DNA of 64,000 nucleotides from Tanytarsus gracilentus (GCA_038502055.1 JAXRKN010000016.1:186001-250000); one strand, 5' to 3'; shown: positions 29,401 to 40,990, counted from the first letter of the stretch. Program-made: numbers and translations. Notes: generated by a model not told the origin, from the sequence alone.

Positions 29401-31364
29401 ATGAAAAATAAATGCTATTGCAATTAATTGTAGAAAAAGCAACACAAATAATTTTTATCATGTTGTCAGTGCTCAAAATTAAAATGTTTTTATATTCTCG
29501 AATTGCTGATGCACTTGCAAAAGTTGTAAAAATCATAATCAGAATAAAAATCCTAAATAATATTAAAACATTAAAGATTAATTCTAAATTATTTTGATCT
29601 CGCTTACATTTTAACATTTCTTTCCGAGTGCAATTTTAAACTCAGAACTTGTTTCAAGTCTTTGAAAACTATAAAACTGATTATCATAAATTAATTAAAT
29701 TATTAGCGAGTAAGATTTAATTTTCACACATAAATTAACATATTTCATTGCCAATCTTAATCCAAACATCGTCAATGTTGCACTTGATAAATTTTATAGG
29801 TTTTGAGCACTTTCAATTTGAGTTCGTTCAACTCTTGAAAAAATAATTTAAGTCAGGAGTGGACGAAGTTAAACAGTTTTTTAGATTTAAAATGATTTAA
29901 TCGATTTTCTTTTTCCATCTTTGCGCAATTCTTCATCAGACTATAATTAATAATAGGCCATTAAACATTAAACAGCACATGCATGAGAAAGAACAACTCG
30001 ATTGTCGTTATGGTGCTATGATTTTGCTCAATATTACACACCACCGACGCCGTCAAGACCATTAGAGATCTTCGATTGCACTCGCAACTGCAAGCATCAT
30101 ATTACATAATATTTCCCTCACTAATGCACATACCTTGTTATAAACATTTCTTTTATATACGGTCTATATAGAGAATAAACTGCAACAATGTCCAAAGAAA
30201 AAATGTAGGCAGTTTCTTGGTCGTGAGGAATTGTCATAACAAATTGATGAACCATATTAGATATATTTTCATCATGCTGATTTATTCGTCGTAATTATTT
30301 TCGATCGAAATCTCCCACAAATTGATTTATGACGCAAATAAATGAATGAAACAGAAATAAAAATTAGATCGAGCGATGATGGCGAGTGTAATTACACTCG
30401 GTGAGTAAATTTCGCAACTACCGTGGTCAGAATGAGGATTGCAAAGAATAGCGAGGTAGTAAAAGGAAAGAGTTAAATTACTCACGTTGATCAGATTTCC
30501 ATTTCAACCTTTTCGTCGTCGATTTTATCGCACACGCTCGAAATAATTTAAGATTTCAAATTATAATTGTGAGATTAGAAAGAAAAGCGCATGCAAACAA
30601 CGAAGTTGTAGTTTAGATTAGATTGAAGGTAAGTGAAAAAAGCTATCTTGACACACCCGAGATAGTTTAAGCTCCTATATGTAATTTTAATGATTATACC
30701 TAGAGTATGGTTGGCTATTTCTAAACTGTTTCATATTTCACAATGTAATCCCACGAGGTATGAGAGTGCACTTCGATCACTCCTCGTTTAAAGTTTATGG
30801 GAAAAAGTTTTTAAACTTTAAAAACAAAAAATAATTTCTTAAAAAAGGAATTTTAAATTTTTACTATCTTTTAGGGAAATTCATAAATTACGTCACGCTT
30901 TTCAGACTGAGAATTTTTAAACACTTTTAATTAAATTTTCTTTCAAAATTAGGAAATATGAGAAAATAAAACTAAAATTTTCACGTGACTTAATTTTTGA
31001 ATAAATCCCTAATTTAGTGTTCCATCGAACCTCTCAATTAAATTCAGTTAAAACTTTATTTCCCCTCGTCAAAAACAATAAAACCTCAAAGATGATTCAA
31101 AGTCACAATCGAAAATGTCATAAAAAGCTCTTGACCTAAAAAGTGCAGACACCAAAATCAGTTGAACGACCCGAAAAAATAGAGAGAGAAAATGCCGCGC
31201 GTTCATTGTTATTTGTTTCAACAAATTTGTTTTTCTAGGTTCGTCGCTTACTCATCAATCGAAGTCTTTCATTGTTACTTTGTAATAAATTAATAAAATA
31301 AATATTTACTCACAATTTCAATAGCGGCTGTTGGAATAACTGAAAAATCCTGAGATGCAGACAT
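14458..31364 (-). CDS. Five-exon start of an unnamed acidic/basic protein (3' part missing)
   Basis: Five exons join in phase: 31364-31314 (ATG, 17 codons), 16657-16615, 15003-14875, 14803-14763 and 14703-14458, giving 170 residues. All donors are GT (GTGAGT, GTGAGC, GTAAGA, GTAAAA, GTGAGT) and all acceptors AG; phases are 0, 1, 1, 0, 0. The protein starts MSASQDFSVIPTAAIEI. Next come a Lys/Thr-rich run with KRKTELTTTK, a segment KFEDGKVIEDSGPIVSTA, an acidic TTEDTD stretch, and a charged motif SREDTTELTEVEDVRHLG near the end. No signal peptide, membrane segment or enzyme motif is visible, so it is probably cytoplasmic. The last exon ends at a donor, so more exons lie at lower coordinates or outside the window. 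The first exon probably extends into 5'UTR to about 31412, where an acceptor reads GACACAG. I do not recognise the family; the motif style recalls insect cytoskeleton-associated proteins, but that is a guess. Confidence 0.75.
15004..16614 (-). other. Intron of the five-exon minus-strand gene
   Basis: Bounded by donor GTGAGCA at 16614 and acceptor TTTACAG just above 15003. It holds a probable hairpin MITE at about 15877-15984 (left end CAAGGGATGGACATTT, right end AAATGTCAGCACTTG). Nothing else is recognisable. Confidence 0.65.
17379..17486. repeat. Hairpin MITE, AGGGGTGGGACAC family
   Basis: The left end GCAGGGGGTGGAACACTC and the right end GAGTGTTCCCACCGCTT are inverted repeats. GATG(AG) is present on both flanks, which could be a short target duplication but is too brief to prove. 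The interior is AT-rich and non-coding. Confidence 0.6.
21195..21302. repeat. Hairpin MITE, AGGGGTGGGACAC family
   Basis: The left end AAGGAGTAGAACACATTT pairs with the right end TGAGTGTTCAACCCCTGA, with about 75 bp of AT-rich interior. It is more diverged than the copy at 12402. Confidence 0.5.
28380..28487. repeat. Hairpin MITE, AGGGGTGGGACAC family (diverged)
   Basis: The left end CAGGGGTGGGAAACTATT is well preserved. The right end GAGTTTTACACCCTC is a diverged inverted match. The interior is AT-rich and non-coding. Confidence 0.45.
30872..31011. mobile_element. 140-bp MITE with TA ends and a TACGTCAC-containing inverted repeat
   Basis: The left end reads TAGGGAAATTCATAAATTAC then GTCACGC. 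The reverse complement of the right end reads TAGGGATTTATTCAAAAATT then AAGTCACGTG, so the termini are inverted repeats of about 28 bp. The unit is bounded by TA on both sides, as expected for a TA target duplication, which suggests Tc1/mariner-type mobilisation. No 8-bp duplication is visible. A partial relative of the left end lies at about 9918-9940 (TAAACTACGTCACGCCATTT). Confidence 0.6.
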
Positions 31365-32434
31365 TATGGTGACTTTTTTCTTCTTATTACTTTTTAATAA
31401 CTCTTTTTATTTCTGTGTCAGAGAACTCAGATTATTTTCCCTTTCAATAGAACATGACACATACAACGATAATGTTCATTTAGTGGAGAAACCTGTAAAG
31501 AAAAAGAGACATAAAGAGGATGAAATATTGCTACACTGCCCTCGAGATACTTAAACAAATAAACCATTCGTTACATGCCATTTATTATGTCATATTACAC
31601 ATTTTGACTGTCGTCGATGATTAACAGCTTTTTTTTTCGCAAAAGATCTTCACGGAAATTGTTTTTAACTTTGAGCGTTTCAAAACATTTTTTTTAAATA
31701 TTTACTTAACGTTTTTTTTGTGTGCGTGCCATTACTCAACAAAACAAACTTAAGTCATCATAGAAATCGCATCGTGGAACCATACAAAAGTTAACGCAAA
31801 AGCTTTCAAAAAGCTCGCTTGATGAAAACTCACTGATGCAGACATAACCGAGACTTTGTGTTATAATATATGTATGCACTAGGTCAGTAATGTCAATATA
31901 CAAACAACTTCCCACATTTTCTCTTTCATTTCATTCACGAATGCCTTTTGTCATCGGCAACATTGGTGCATATAATAAATTTGATTTGATGCATCCACAA
32001 ATGAGAGATTTTGAAATTGAGATATGTAATTTACTACCAGATGGACGCGAGATGAAAAAAAGGTCGAGATAAAAATTTTGTGATGAAATAATTTTTTCGA
32101 GGTATCAGGTTAAGCTTAGCTCGCGCAATAGATTGCTCTTTTCACTCACATTTCACGTCAAGGCTCGCCAAGTGTCTCTTTTTATTTACACACAAGATGT
32201 GAATAAACTTCATTAGTTAAAGAAGGAGAGAAAAAATTGCTGAATGGTGCGATATGAAAGAGCACTTTAAGCAATTTATGATGGTTGAATAAAAATTACA
32301 TGGTTTTTATGAGAGTGTTATTAATTAGCATATTTTAACGCCATAAGTCATGTTCATGTTAATCAGAAGTAAGTAAGTAACACTTTGTCAACCATTCGAC
32401 ATGTCGAGTTAAACACTTAAGATTTAATTACAAT

Positions 32435-33258
32435 ATTATAGCTCCGCTATATATTAATTTTGGATTTTTCCAAAACCAGTTTTCGGCCCCTAGTGCCAAG
32501 ACATTACATTTTGCAATATCAAAACATATACTCAAATGATAGGCCTAGGCAAACCCTACAAACTGGCGAAAACAGATTTGAAATCGGTTGCTCCTACGAG
32601 GAGTTAGAGCCATTTAAGTCATCTTACTTTCTCACTTTCTCACTTTCTTACTTTCTTACTTTCTCACTTTCTCACGATCTTAGTGAACGCCATATCTCAA
32701 GAACGGCTAGTCGGATTTGATTCGGGTTTGTGGCTAAAGATCGGGTTTTGGCTCTAGTTGTGCAAGAAGTATTTTGTTTTGAGGTACGACCCTCCAAGGA
32801 CCGTCCCTGAGTGCAAAAATGTCCTTTTTCATACAAATTTTCTCTTATATGGCTTCATGGGTATCGTTGAACTCGTAATTGCATCAGAAATCGATTGACA
32901 TTGACGATTTTTGAGGAATGTCCATCATGGCCGGCCAGGAGTGCCACTAATGTCCATTTTTCAGAACTATGGCTTCATGTATGTCGTTGAACTCGTCATT
33001 CCATCAGGAATCGATTGATATTGACGATTTTTGAGGAATGTCCATCATGGCCGGCCAGGAGTGCCACTAATGTCCATTTTTTAGAACTGTGGCTTCATGT
33101 ATGTCGTTGAACTCGTCATTGCATCAGGAATCGATTGGCATTGATGATTTTTGAAGGATGTCCTTCATGATTAACCAAAAGTGCCAACGGAGTAGGGTAC
33201 TAATCTATGCGGAGCTATTGGAAATGGCAACGCCGTTTGCAGACCCATCTTGTTTTAA
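32435..33258. mobile_element. Minisatellite-bearing repeat element, copy 1
   Basis: Starts ATTATAGCTCCGCTATATAT and ends with GCGGAGCTATTGGAAATGGC followed by CCCATCTTGTTTTAA, matching the second copy end to end. TAGCTCCGC near the start and GCGGAGCTA near the end form an inverted pair. Inside are an 8-bp repeat run (TTTCTCAC/TTTCTTAC, about 32627-32676) and three units of a 120-bp minisatellite (phase marks GGCTTCATG at about 32851, 32971 and 33091). Short open frames exist, but the length differences and decay argue against a protein. No clear target duplication is visible. Confidence 0.7.
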
Positions 33259-33385
33259 AATAAGAAATTTTAATGAAATCAAATAAGATATTTGATCAAT
33301 TCGAATCCTTAAAAAAAATCGAAGTAATTTGCCAATATATGTTTTTTTTTTAAATTTTAAGTAGAAAATTTATTTGCAAAAAATT

Positions 33386-34346
33386 ATTATAGCTCCGCTA
33401 TATATTAATTTTGGATTTCTCCAAAACCAGTTTTCGGCCCCTAGTGCCAAGACATTACATTGTGCAATATCAGAACATGTACTCAAATGATAGGCCTAGC
33501 CAAACCCTACAAACTGGCGAAAACAGATTTGAAATCGGTTGCTCCTACGAGGAGTTAGAGCCATTTAAGTCATCTTACTTTCTTACTTTCTTACTTTCTC
33601 ACTTTCTTACGATCTTAGTGAACGCCATATCTCAAGAACGGCTGGTCGGATTTGAGTCGGGTTTGTGGCTAAAGATCGGGTTTTGGCTCTAGTTGTGCAA
33701 GAAGTATTTAGTTTTTAGGTATGACCCTCTAAGGTCCGTCCTTGAGTACAAAAAGGTCCTTTTTCATACAAATTTTTACTTATATGGCTTCATGGGTATC
33801 GTTGAACTCGTAATTGCATCAGGAATCGATTGGCATTGATGATTTTTGATGAATGTCCATCATGGACGACCAGGAGTGCCACGGACAGCCAAAATGTCCA
33901 TTTTTCAGAACTGTGGCTTCATGTATGTCGTTGAACTCGTCATTGCATCAGAAATAGATTGACATTGATGATTTTTGAGGAATGTCTATCATGGCCGGCC
34001 AGGAGTGCCACTAATGTCCATTTTTCAGAACTATGGCTTCATGGGTATCGTTGAACTCGTGATTGGATTAGGAGTCAATTGGCATTGATGTTTTTTGAGG
34101 AATGTCTATCATGGTCGACCAGGAGTGCCACTAATGTCCATTTTTCAGAACTATGGCTTCATGGGTATCGTTAAACTCGTGATTGGATTAGAAATCGATT
34201 GACATTGATAATTTTTGAGGAATGTCCATCATGGTCGGTCAGTAGCGCCACTAATGCTCATTGCGCTAATCAACAGGGGGGTACTAATCTAATACAGCGG
34301 AGCTATTGGAAATGGCAACGCCGTTTGCAGACCCATCTTGTTTTAA
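33386..34346. mobile_element. Minisatellite-bearing repeat element, copy 2
   Basis: In the same orientation as copy 1 and about 127 bp beyond its end. The shared ends are ATTATAGCTCCGC and AGCGGAGCTATTGG through CCCATCTTGTTTTAA. It is 961 bp against 824 bp because it has four minisatellite units rather than three (GGCTTCATG marks at about 33785, 33915, 34034 and 34154), and it has a shorter TTTCTTAC run (about 33574-33611). The terminal AGCGGAGCTAT is an exact reverse complement of ATAGCTCCGCT at the start. Confidence 0.7.
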
Positions 34347-37048
34347 GTTTATTTTTAAGTCGATCAAAAATTCTCCAAGTTTTCATTCTCTTTAAATAAA
34401 GCATTCTCCATTTACAGCATCACGTCTTTTCAGCCAACAAAAAGAATGAGCTCATAAATTGTGCACACTTGTCACCGACATGTTCAAACACCTTTTAGAA
34501 AATCATAATAAAAGTGAAACCCACAGAGAATTCTTTTATCCCCAATGCGAATTAATTGCGTAGATTTAAACAAATCTGACGGAAGTGTCATAAATATTTG
34601 TTGGAGCGACGCATACAGCAACATGTAGTAGGCTGATAAAGAGGCTTTAAAAGTCAACTGCAAAAATTCTCACTCAATGAAGCAAAAAATAATGATTGTA
34701 AAACTTGAACTACCGCAACCTTTCGCTCGCCTAAGTTGAGAGAGGAGAGACATTGGCCAGACCCATAATTTGCAAAACCCACAAAATAAAAATTTATTTC
34801 TCATCGCTTCTCATTTTGGTCATTTTTTATTAGCGCTAGATTTTTATTTTCTATTAAATTTCTCCTCCCATATGAAAATGACAAACTGCATGTGGAGGTG
34901 CCGCATCTTATCTCATCCTTAACTAATACATAGTGTTATTGGCGATTAGAAATTACTTTAAAAGCATCTCAGCATCCTACCTCATTTTATGTGTCGACGA
35001 ATGTGATTTACTAAACGAAGCCTAATAAATTCGCAATTATTATTCGCCTTGCCGGGCTCGATTTGTTTCAGAAATTGAGTAATCGAATGAGAAAAATCTG
35101 GTATGATTTTTTTATTATTACTTCTTTAAACAAGAGAAGCGAATGGATTTGGTGCCACTTTGAGTAATAGACTTTAAAAGGTTCATTCATTAAACTAAAA
35201 CTGTTGCTTTTCCGCCTTACGATCGTACACAACATGTGAGTTTTTCTCAATTGCAAATTTTTAGATCATCAGAGCACACTTGGAGCGGCTTAATTGCCAT
35301 TTGCTGTCAACTGCAATTAATTTCATATTCAATTATTTTTTGTCTTATAAGTTTGCTCATAAGAAGCGACCGGCTGTTCACTTTGAACAGTTAAATTCCA
35401 TTCCTACGCACAGAAATCATTTTTTACCTTTCTAATTTTTGCATTAAAAATGTTATTGGAAAGAAACCAACTCAATTGGAACATAATGAAAAATGAAACA
35501 CAAATTAATAAAATAAAATACAATACAATTTTTGAAAATGTTTCAATTTTCTGAACATAATTAAAATAGAATGAAATGAGTGGAAAATGAAACAGAAATT
35601 AATCAAATCTTAGCATAACTCATTTTTGACAGTAAATTATTATTAAAATTAATTTGAATCAGATTCGAAAACTGATGTCTTCAAAATTTAATAAAAACCT
35701 TTCGCTTATTCACAACCCAAAAAAAACTTTCGCAATCTTTCACAGAAGCTTATAAAACACATCGCATCGCATCCAAATGACTGTTGATGATTTTTTGGCA
35801 ACAACTCTTCAGAAACGACCGAAAAGTAAGAAGAAAAAGCGTAAAAGTTCAACAATCGCTGCTGTAAATAACGATCCGTCGCCCACCATTGAAAAAAAAA
35901 GTGAAGCAAAGACACAAAACAGATGTAATGAAATCAGTTATAGAGAAAAGAGATTTCAGTGTGAAACGGCAGTCACAGTTAATTAATTAACGATGTAATT
36001 CCACTTGCTGCCATCCTTGAAGTGCTTTGCATATGCAAAAGAGAGATATGAAGGCACGAAACATGGCGTTTTTTGTTTGAAAAATTAAAATCGTGAGAAA
36101 AATGCAAAAATAGATTTCTTATGCTGGTCGCGTTCGCGTACTTAGCTTTATAAATAGCGTTTTAATTTATGAAATTGCTTTTTGTGTTGATACTCTCGAG
36201 CGGTGTTTATGCACGGACATTGCTTTATTGCTCAATTTGTGCCCTTTTTTTCACTCCACCTTACAAACCGCTTCCTTATTGTTCAGCGACAATATCTGCT
36301 CATTAGGTATGCAGTCCTTCACGACTGTGCATCTCAATTCGCTACCAACAACTGCATGCTTAGAACAATGGGGAATCTCATTTGTTAAATTAAGAAATTC
36401 AAAGTGAGACTCGTGCAAAAAAAGCAGATCTGTGACATCGAACAAAGAATTTTTATTTATTGCAACCCAACTAATGGGATATTTTTAAAGGAAGGCATCG
36501 AATTTTTCATCGAGAACTCGTTAACTGAGATTGGAATTAAATGCTTTTGATTTATGACCTTTATATAAAATAGATTTTGCAGGTTGATTCCGAGAAATCG
36601 GTTTTTTAATTGAATTAAATTCTATTTAAGGGGATCGACGGAATTTTTATTGAATATTAAAGAAAATTAATCAAAAATTTAGTAATGACTATGAGAAATA
36701 AATTTTTCACACTGATTTTAATAAAGGCAATTTATCAAGGAAATCAAAATGATTTTTAATTCTTCATAAGTCACACTGTAAAGTGGTCGGCCAACAATTA
36801 CTTTGGATTAATTAAAATTCTTCATGATGAATTTAAATTTTCTGTACTCATTAAAAAATTTGTTGGGTTTTTTAAATTTTCATAAGTTAATTAGACTTCA
36901 AATTATTTTTCAAATATTTTAATTATAAAATCTTGAAGGAAGTCACAAAGCAATGTCAAACGATGAATTTACACAATTTAACACTTCACTTATTTATTTT
37001 TCTTGATAGAGGTTAAGATAGTCATTGTAGTTAGCACTAGATGACATT

Positions 37049-37459
37049 TTAATTTTCATCGCACGAGTTTCTCACAATTATTTTGGATGACGGTTGACAT
37101 TGCTTCCTAAAGACTTTATCGCACACTTTACACGTGATCGGAGGAATAAAGTTTGAAATCACAATAATTATGGCACACGAATGGACATCGTTCGGTAATT
37201 TATGGAATGCACAGTTGGATGGAGAGAAAAGGTCATTCTCATAAAGAATATTTTTACACTCTCTGTGGATTTCTTTAGAAAAACGTCTGCAAAGATCTGG
37301 CTCGAAAAAGGTCAGCTGACGGAGAGCTTGGCATGATTTGAAATACAAAAAACAGAGAGATAAAAATCGATTTTTGTTAATTGACTGCAACTCGCTTGAA
37401 TGGGACTGCCGTATCTCATAAAAATTCAACACAAAAAGATATCCCGACAGTAACAACAC
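37049..37459 (-). CDS. Possible small cysteine-rich secreted protein, intronless
   Basis: A 136-residue open frame from ATG to stop. The first roughly 20 residues (MLLLSGYLFVLNFYEIRQSH) could act as a signal peptide, although charged residues come early. Ten cysteines follow at 36, 43, 57, 68, 83, 95, 110, 113, 121 and 133, an even number compatible with five disulfides. A polyadenylation signal (AATAAA on the minus strand, 36993-36998) lies about 50 bp past the stop. No convincing TATA box or known family motif was seen. It would be nested in the probable first intron of the minus-strand gene, on the same strand. It could still be a chance frame; the length is unusual for this AT-rich DNA, but I cannot name a homologue. 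Confidence 0.35.
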   Translation of the reverse strand: MLLLSGYLFVLNFYEIRQSHSSELQSINKNRFLSLCFLYFKSCQALRQLTFFEPDLCRRFSKEIHRECKNILYENDLFSPSNCAFHKLPNDVHSCAIIIVISNFIPPITCKVCDKVFRKQCQPSSKIIVRNSCDEN

Positions 37460-40400
37460 AACATTCTGTCAGACAATTGGTCAATTTATGAAAGCAAATC
37501 CAGCTCTCGTCAAATGAATAATTTGATTATCATGCAGGCATTTTTTATTCGTTATTATTTACGATCACAAGAGAGTGTCGTGGAGCAAGTGCCGCCTTTG
37601 TTGGCCATGTAATTTATCATGTCCACGATTGTAACGCAACACTCAGAGACAATGCATCTCACTGTGATACCTAAAAAGTCATCTCAAGAACATTTTACGA
37701 AAAAAAATAATTTTTTAAAAGAAGGATGCAATGAACTGAAGATTAATTTCGATAAAAAGGATTCGTACCTGAAACTTTTCAATTTACAAAAATTTATTCT
37801 TTTTAAAATGATGAAAAAAGTTATAACGCTAAACCTAAACATTTTAAATTTTAGGATTCGAACCTGTATTTATGAATTTTAAAATTTCATGTTAATTTTT
37901 TGCTTCAAAATAGCAAAGTTAAAAGTCGAATTTATTTTAGAAAAATTTAATTAATCAAAATATATAGAGTCATTGAACTCAACAGGAATTCACCAACTTA
38001 GACAGTTCGTCTTCAGTGAAGATTCAACAAATTCTCATATGATGAGAATAATCAAGATTGATCACATTCGCTTTCATTGTCGGTTACAATAGCGAACGAA
38101 CCTGTTTGATTATTAGCAGATAGTTGAGAATTTCCATTTTCAGCAAATACCGCTTCGATGAAACCCGATGGTTCGTTTTGATCACGACTCAACATAACTT
38201 TTTTTTGCAACCACCTTGACATGGTGTATCAACAGAAGCATTATTACATGAAAATTAATTAAAAAAGTCATTTAAAATGGGTTAAAAGTTTATGTTTTGA
38301 TGAGATTTGCACAGAAGTCAAGTTGAATTTGCATTTAAATAACTTGCAACTAATTCTCAGTTAATGATTTCATGTGGGCGACATGGTGAGCGCATACGAA
38401 CATGGATTAAAGAAGTGAGAAAAATAGAGTGAATTAGCAGTGGCTCGAAGGAATCTCAATTACTCATAAAGTACTGAATTTTGAAATAAAAATAAAGTTC
38501 TTAAAAATTAAATAATTTCAGATTTAAAAAAATAGTTTTTAGCAAATTTTCAATACCACATGAAAATAAAATGAAACCACCATCCACAGAATCTCACAGT
38601 AGTCATTTTATAGAGTTTTTAAATTAAATTTGTAATGTCATGTGGTTCATAGGTGGAAACAGCCAACTATAGCACATGTGACATTGCACAATAAGCTCGA
38701 GGTGCCTGTGACAAGTGGTAAATTAAATGTTTGATTAATTACACGCTACATAATGGCGACTAAATTAATTATTGTTGCATGAAAATATCTCTTAGGGCGA
38801 CGTGAGACTTTAGAGTTAAACCAACATCTATTGTCGTTCTCAGCGATGATTCACTGCACTTCCTTGATAATTGTTATTTGTTTTTCTATTGCTTCACATA
38901 ATTTTTATTGTCCTGAAAATTATTAACTGCATATATGTGAACACACCGCCGCGCCCCATCGTGACTTCGCATTTAATCGCTCTTTAAAGACCCATTAAAA
39001 AAGTGCCTTGAGAATCAGTGAACAGGAGAAAAATAATTTGTTTTATTGTGAGAGTAATAAAATTAATTATTTGTGAAAATAAGGCAATATATGAATAAAA
39101 GTCTGTTTAAATAAACCTAAAAGATATTTCCATAAAATGATATTTCTCGATATCGTTTGACATTTCCTTGAAACTTCGATGATGATTAATTTCATCGTAG
39201 AAAAAAAATCTTCCTGAAATTCTGTGATTTCCAATTAGCACATCGTGATTCTCTAATAAAGCAATTAAATGATTAATTTGATACCGCTTGCTTGTGAAGT
39301 TCAATTAAATGTCTTTAAATTAATGATTCTATTCAGTTTTTCTGTAATTCAAACCACTATTGCTATTTCTCACGGCTATTAGAGCCATAATTGACGGATT
39401 CATTTTATTTTAGCACGTAACTAAGTGGAACCCAAAAATTGAGTCATTTATCTCACTCGACTATTTTTAGGTCTCAAATACTGACGAAGTGTCTTATCGT
39501 GTCGCGATGCATGTGTGTAAGTAAATAACTTTAAATAACTTTTAAACACCTTATGTCAATAGTTTTTTTTTGTGTAAAATATTTGAAAAAATAAGTGAGA
39601 ATTACTTCATTTTTGAGCTCAACCTTTTTGAAGTTTTTTTGACGTACGCCAAAATATTAAAACTAAAAAATTTGAATTTAAATAAACTAAAAAAATTGAT
39701 ATTTTATTAAATCCAAAAATTTCCATCACTAATGATGTGTTATTGAAAAGCAATTCTCTATAGCTTAGCTAGCATTTCTGCGAGTTCTTTATGTCAATAC
39801 ACGACCACACAATTCTTCTATGAGTTTATGAATGAAATCTCACAAAAATCGAAATATTTTCATCAGCTTATGGCAAAAATTCACTAAAGAAGTTCTCATG
39901 TAGCTAACGATGACCATTTTTGTGGTGTAATTAGACAGTGGTCAAGTGTTGGCGATCTAAAATACTTTTTGATGCTAATCCCGAGTGAAGAAGAGGAAAA
40001 GCATACAAAAATTTCTTTATTTGATTTTCAAACTCATTTAAAGTGCTTTTTTGAGTCGTTTTTGCAAATATACAACTCATCTTGTATATTCCGCATTGAC
40101 CTTCAACCCACTTATAAGCGGGAGAAACTTCTTCTTTGCTGATAGAAGACGAACGCAATTTAATTGTTGACAAGCGACTTAAGTGACGTAATAACTTTTG
40201 CACATCAGCTTAATAACATGAAATAAATTGTGTCTACATTACAATATAATTTATAATAAAGGTGAGAATTCATCGCTGATAATTTTCATTTTCATCGTTC
40301 ACAGCCAGTGGCCACGGCACTTGAACTTTTTACAATAAAAACTGCTCAGCAATCGGAGATGTAAAGACGAAAAAAATTAATTGAATTTACATATATCCAT

Positions 40401-40873
40401 GACGGGGCAAAATGTTTCAATGAACCGTAAAAAAGAGTTTATTAAAGTATTTTTTCTGCTGTTGTTTTAGTGAGAAATGAAATTGTTGTGGAGACATTTG
40501 TGATAAATTGAACGAAAAAAAGTTTTTTTATTTATTAAAGTGAAAATTTAGGCTTAAATTCTTTAAATATTTAAAACCAACAAATTTTTCATATTTTGTT
40601 CATTTTCCAAACCGTTTCAGTTCACTTTGGATTTAAAAAATTCAGAATTTTTTATATTTCTGAAAATAATCCCAAATTTGTCCTCATAAAACTATTTGAC
40701 TCATAAGTTGTATGCAAATATGAGACTTAATAGTTCCAGACAATTTTTTATCTACGTCTCTACAAACTAATTCATATACAGCAACACACTCAATCCATAT
40801 TTAAATATTCTCGCTCTTTCTCGGCATGTACAACAACAATAATATGACAGTGAAATTTAATTTGAAAACTTAC

Positions 40874-40990
40874 CTGCGATCACCAAATATGGAGTCTGAT
40901 AAATATCCTTGACAGAGGATGAAGTTTCATTCGCATGTAAGCACAAGCACAATAAACACAACACCGAACAACTTCAATGGTTGCTATTTT
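40874..40990 (-). other. Candidate 5'UTR exon with a consensus splice donor
   Basis: On the minus strand the sequence GATCGCAG/GTAAGTTTTC at 40873/40874 is a textbook donor (CAG/GTAAGT). The upstream frames hit stops, so the exon would be non-coding. It is the best candidate for the first exon of the minus-strand gene that starts coding at 31364, which has an acceptor at about 31412. The upstream end of the exon is not visible, so 40990 is a guess. Confidence 0.3.

Larger units (their letters stand above)
16658..31313 (-). other. Large intron (about 14.7 kb) of the five-exon minus-strand gene
   Basis: Lies between the first coding exon and the 43-bp second coding exon. It is AT-rich and contains several MITE copies listed separately, half-copies at about 17972-17988 and 23066-23080, and a possible degenerate copy at 18957-19073. 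A plus-strand donor-like site (ACACG/GTGAGTAG) near 24021 might end a non-coding exon. A minus-strand donor-like site near 30487 cannot be a coding exon because its frame stops just before it. I see no gene nested here that I can support. Confidence 0.6.
31413..40873 (-). other. Probable 5' intron of the five-exon minus-strand gene, rich in repeats
   Basis: If the non-coding exon near 40874 belongs to the five-exon gene, this is its first intron. It contains the tandem repeat pair at 32435-34346 and the cysteine-rich ORF at 37049-37459, both listed separately. Elsewhere I see only AT-rich DNA with short, unrelated open frames, for example at 39931-40203 on the minus strand, which resembles nothing I know. 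Confidence 0.4.

Noticed and set aside
30487..30560. Minus-strand donor-like site (CAAC/GTGAGTAAT) as an extra exon of the five-exon gene
   Set aside because: The frame required by the flanking exons hits a stop just before the donor; the exons join perfectly without it.
32460..32720. Open frame of 86 residues conserved in the second copy at 33411-33692
   Set aside because: It lies inside the minisatellite-bearing repeat and runs into the 8-bp array, where the two copies diverge. Better explained as repeat similarity than a gene, though the head is flagged in the findings.
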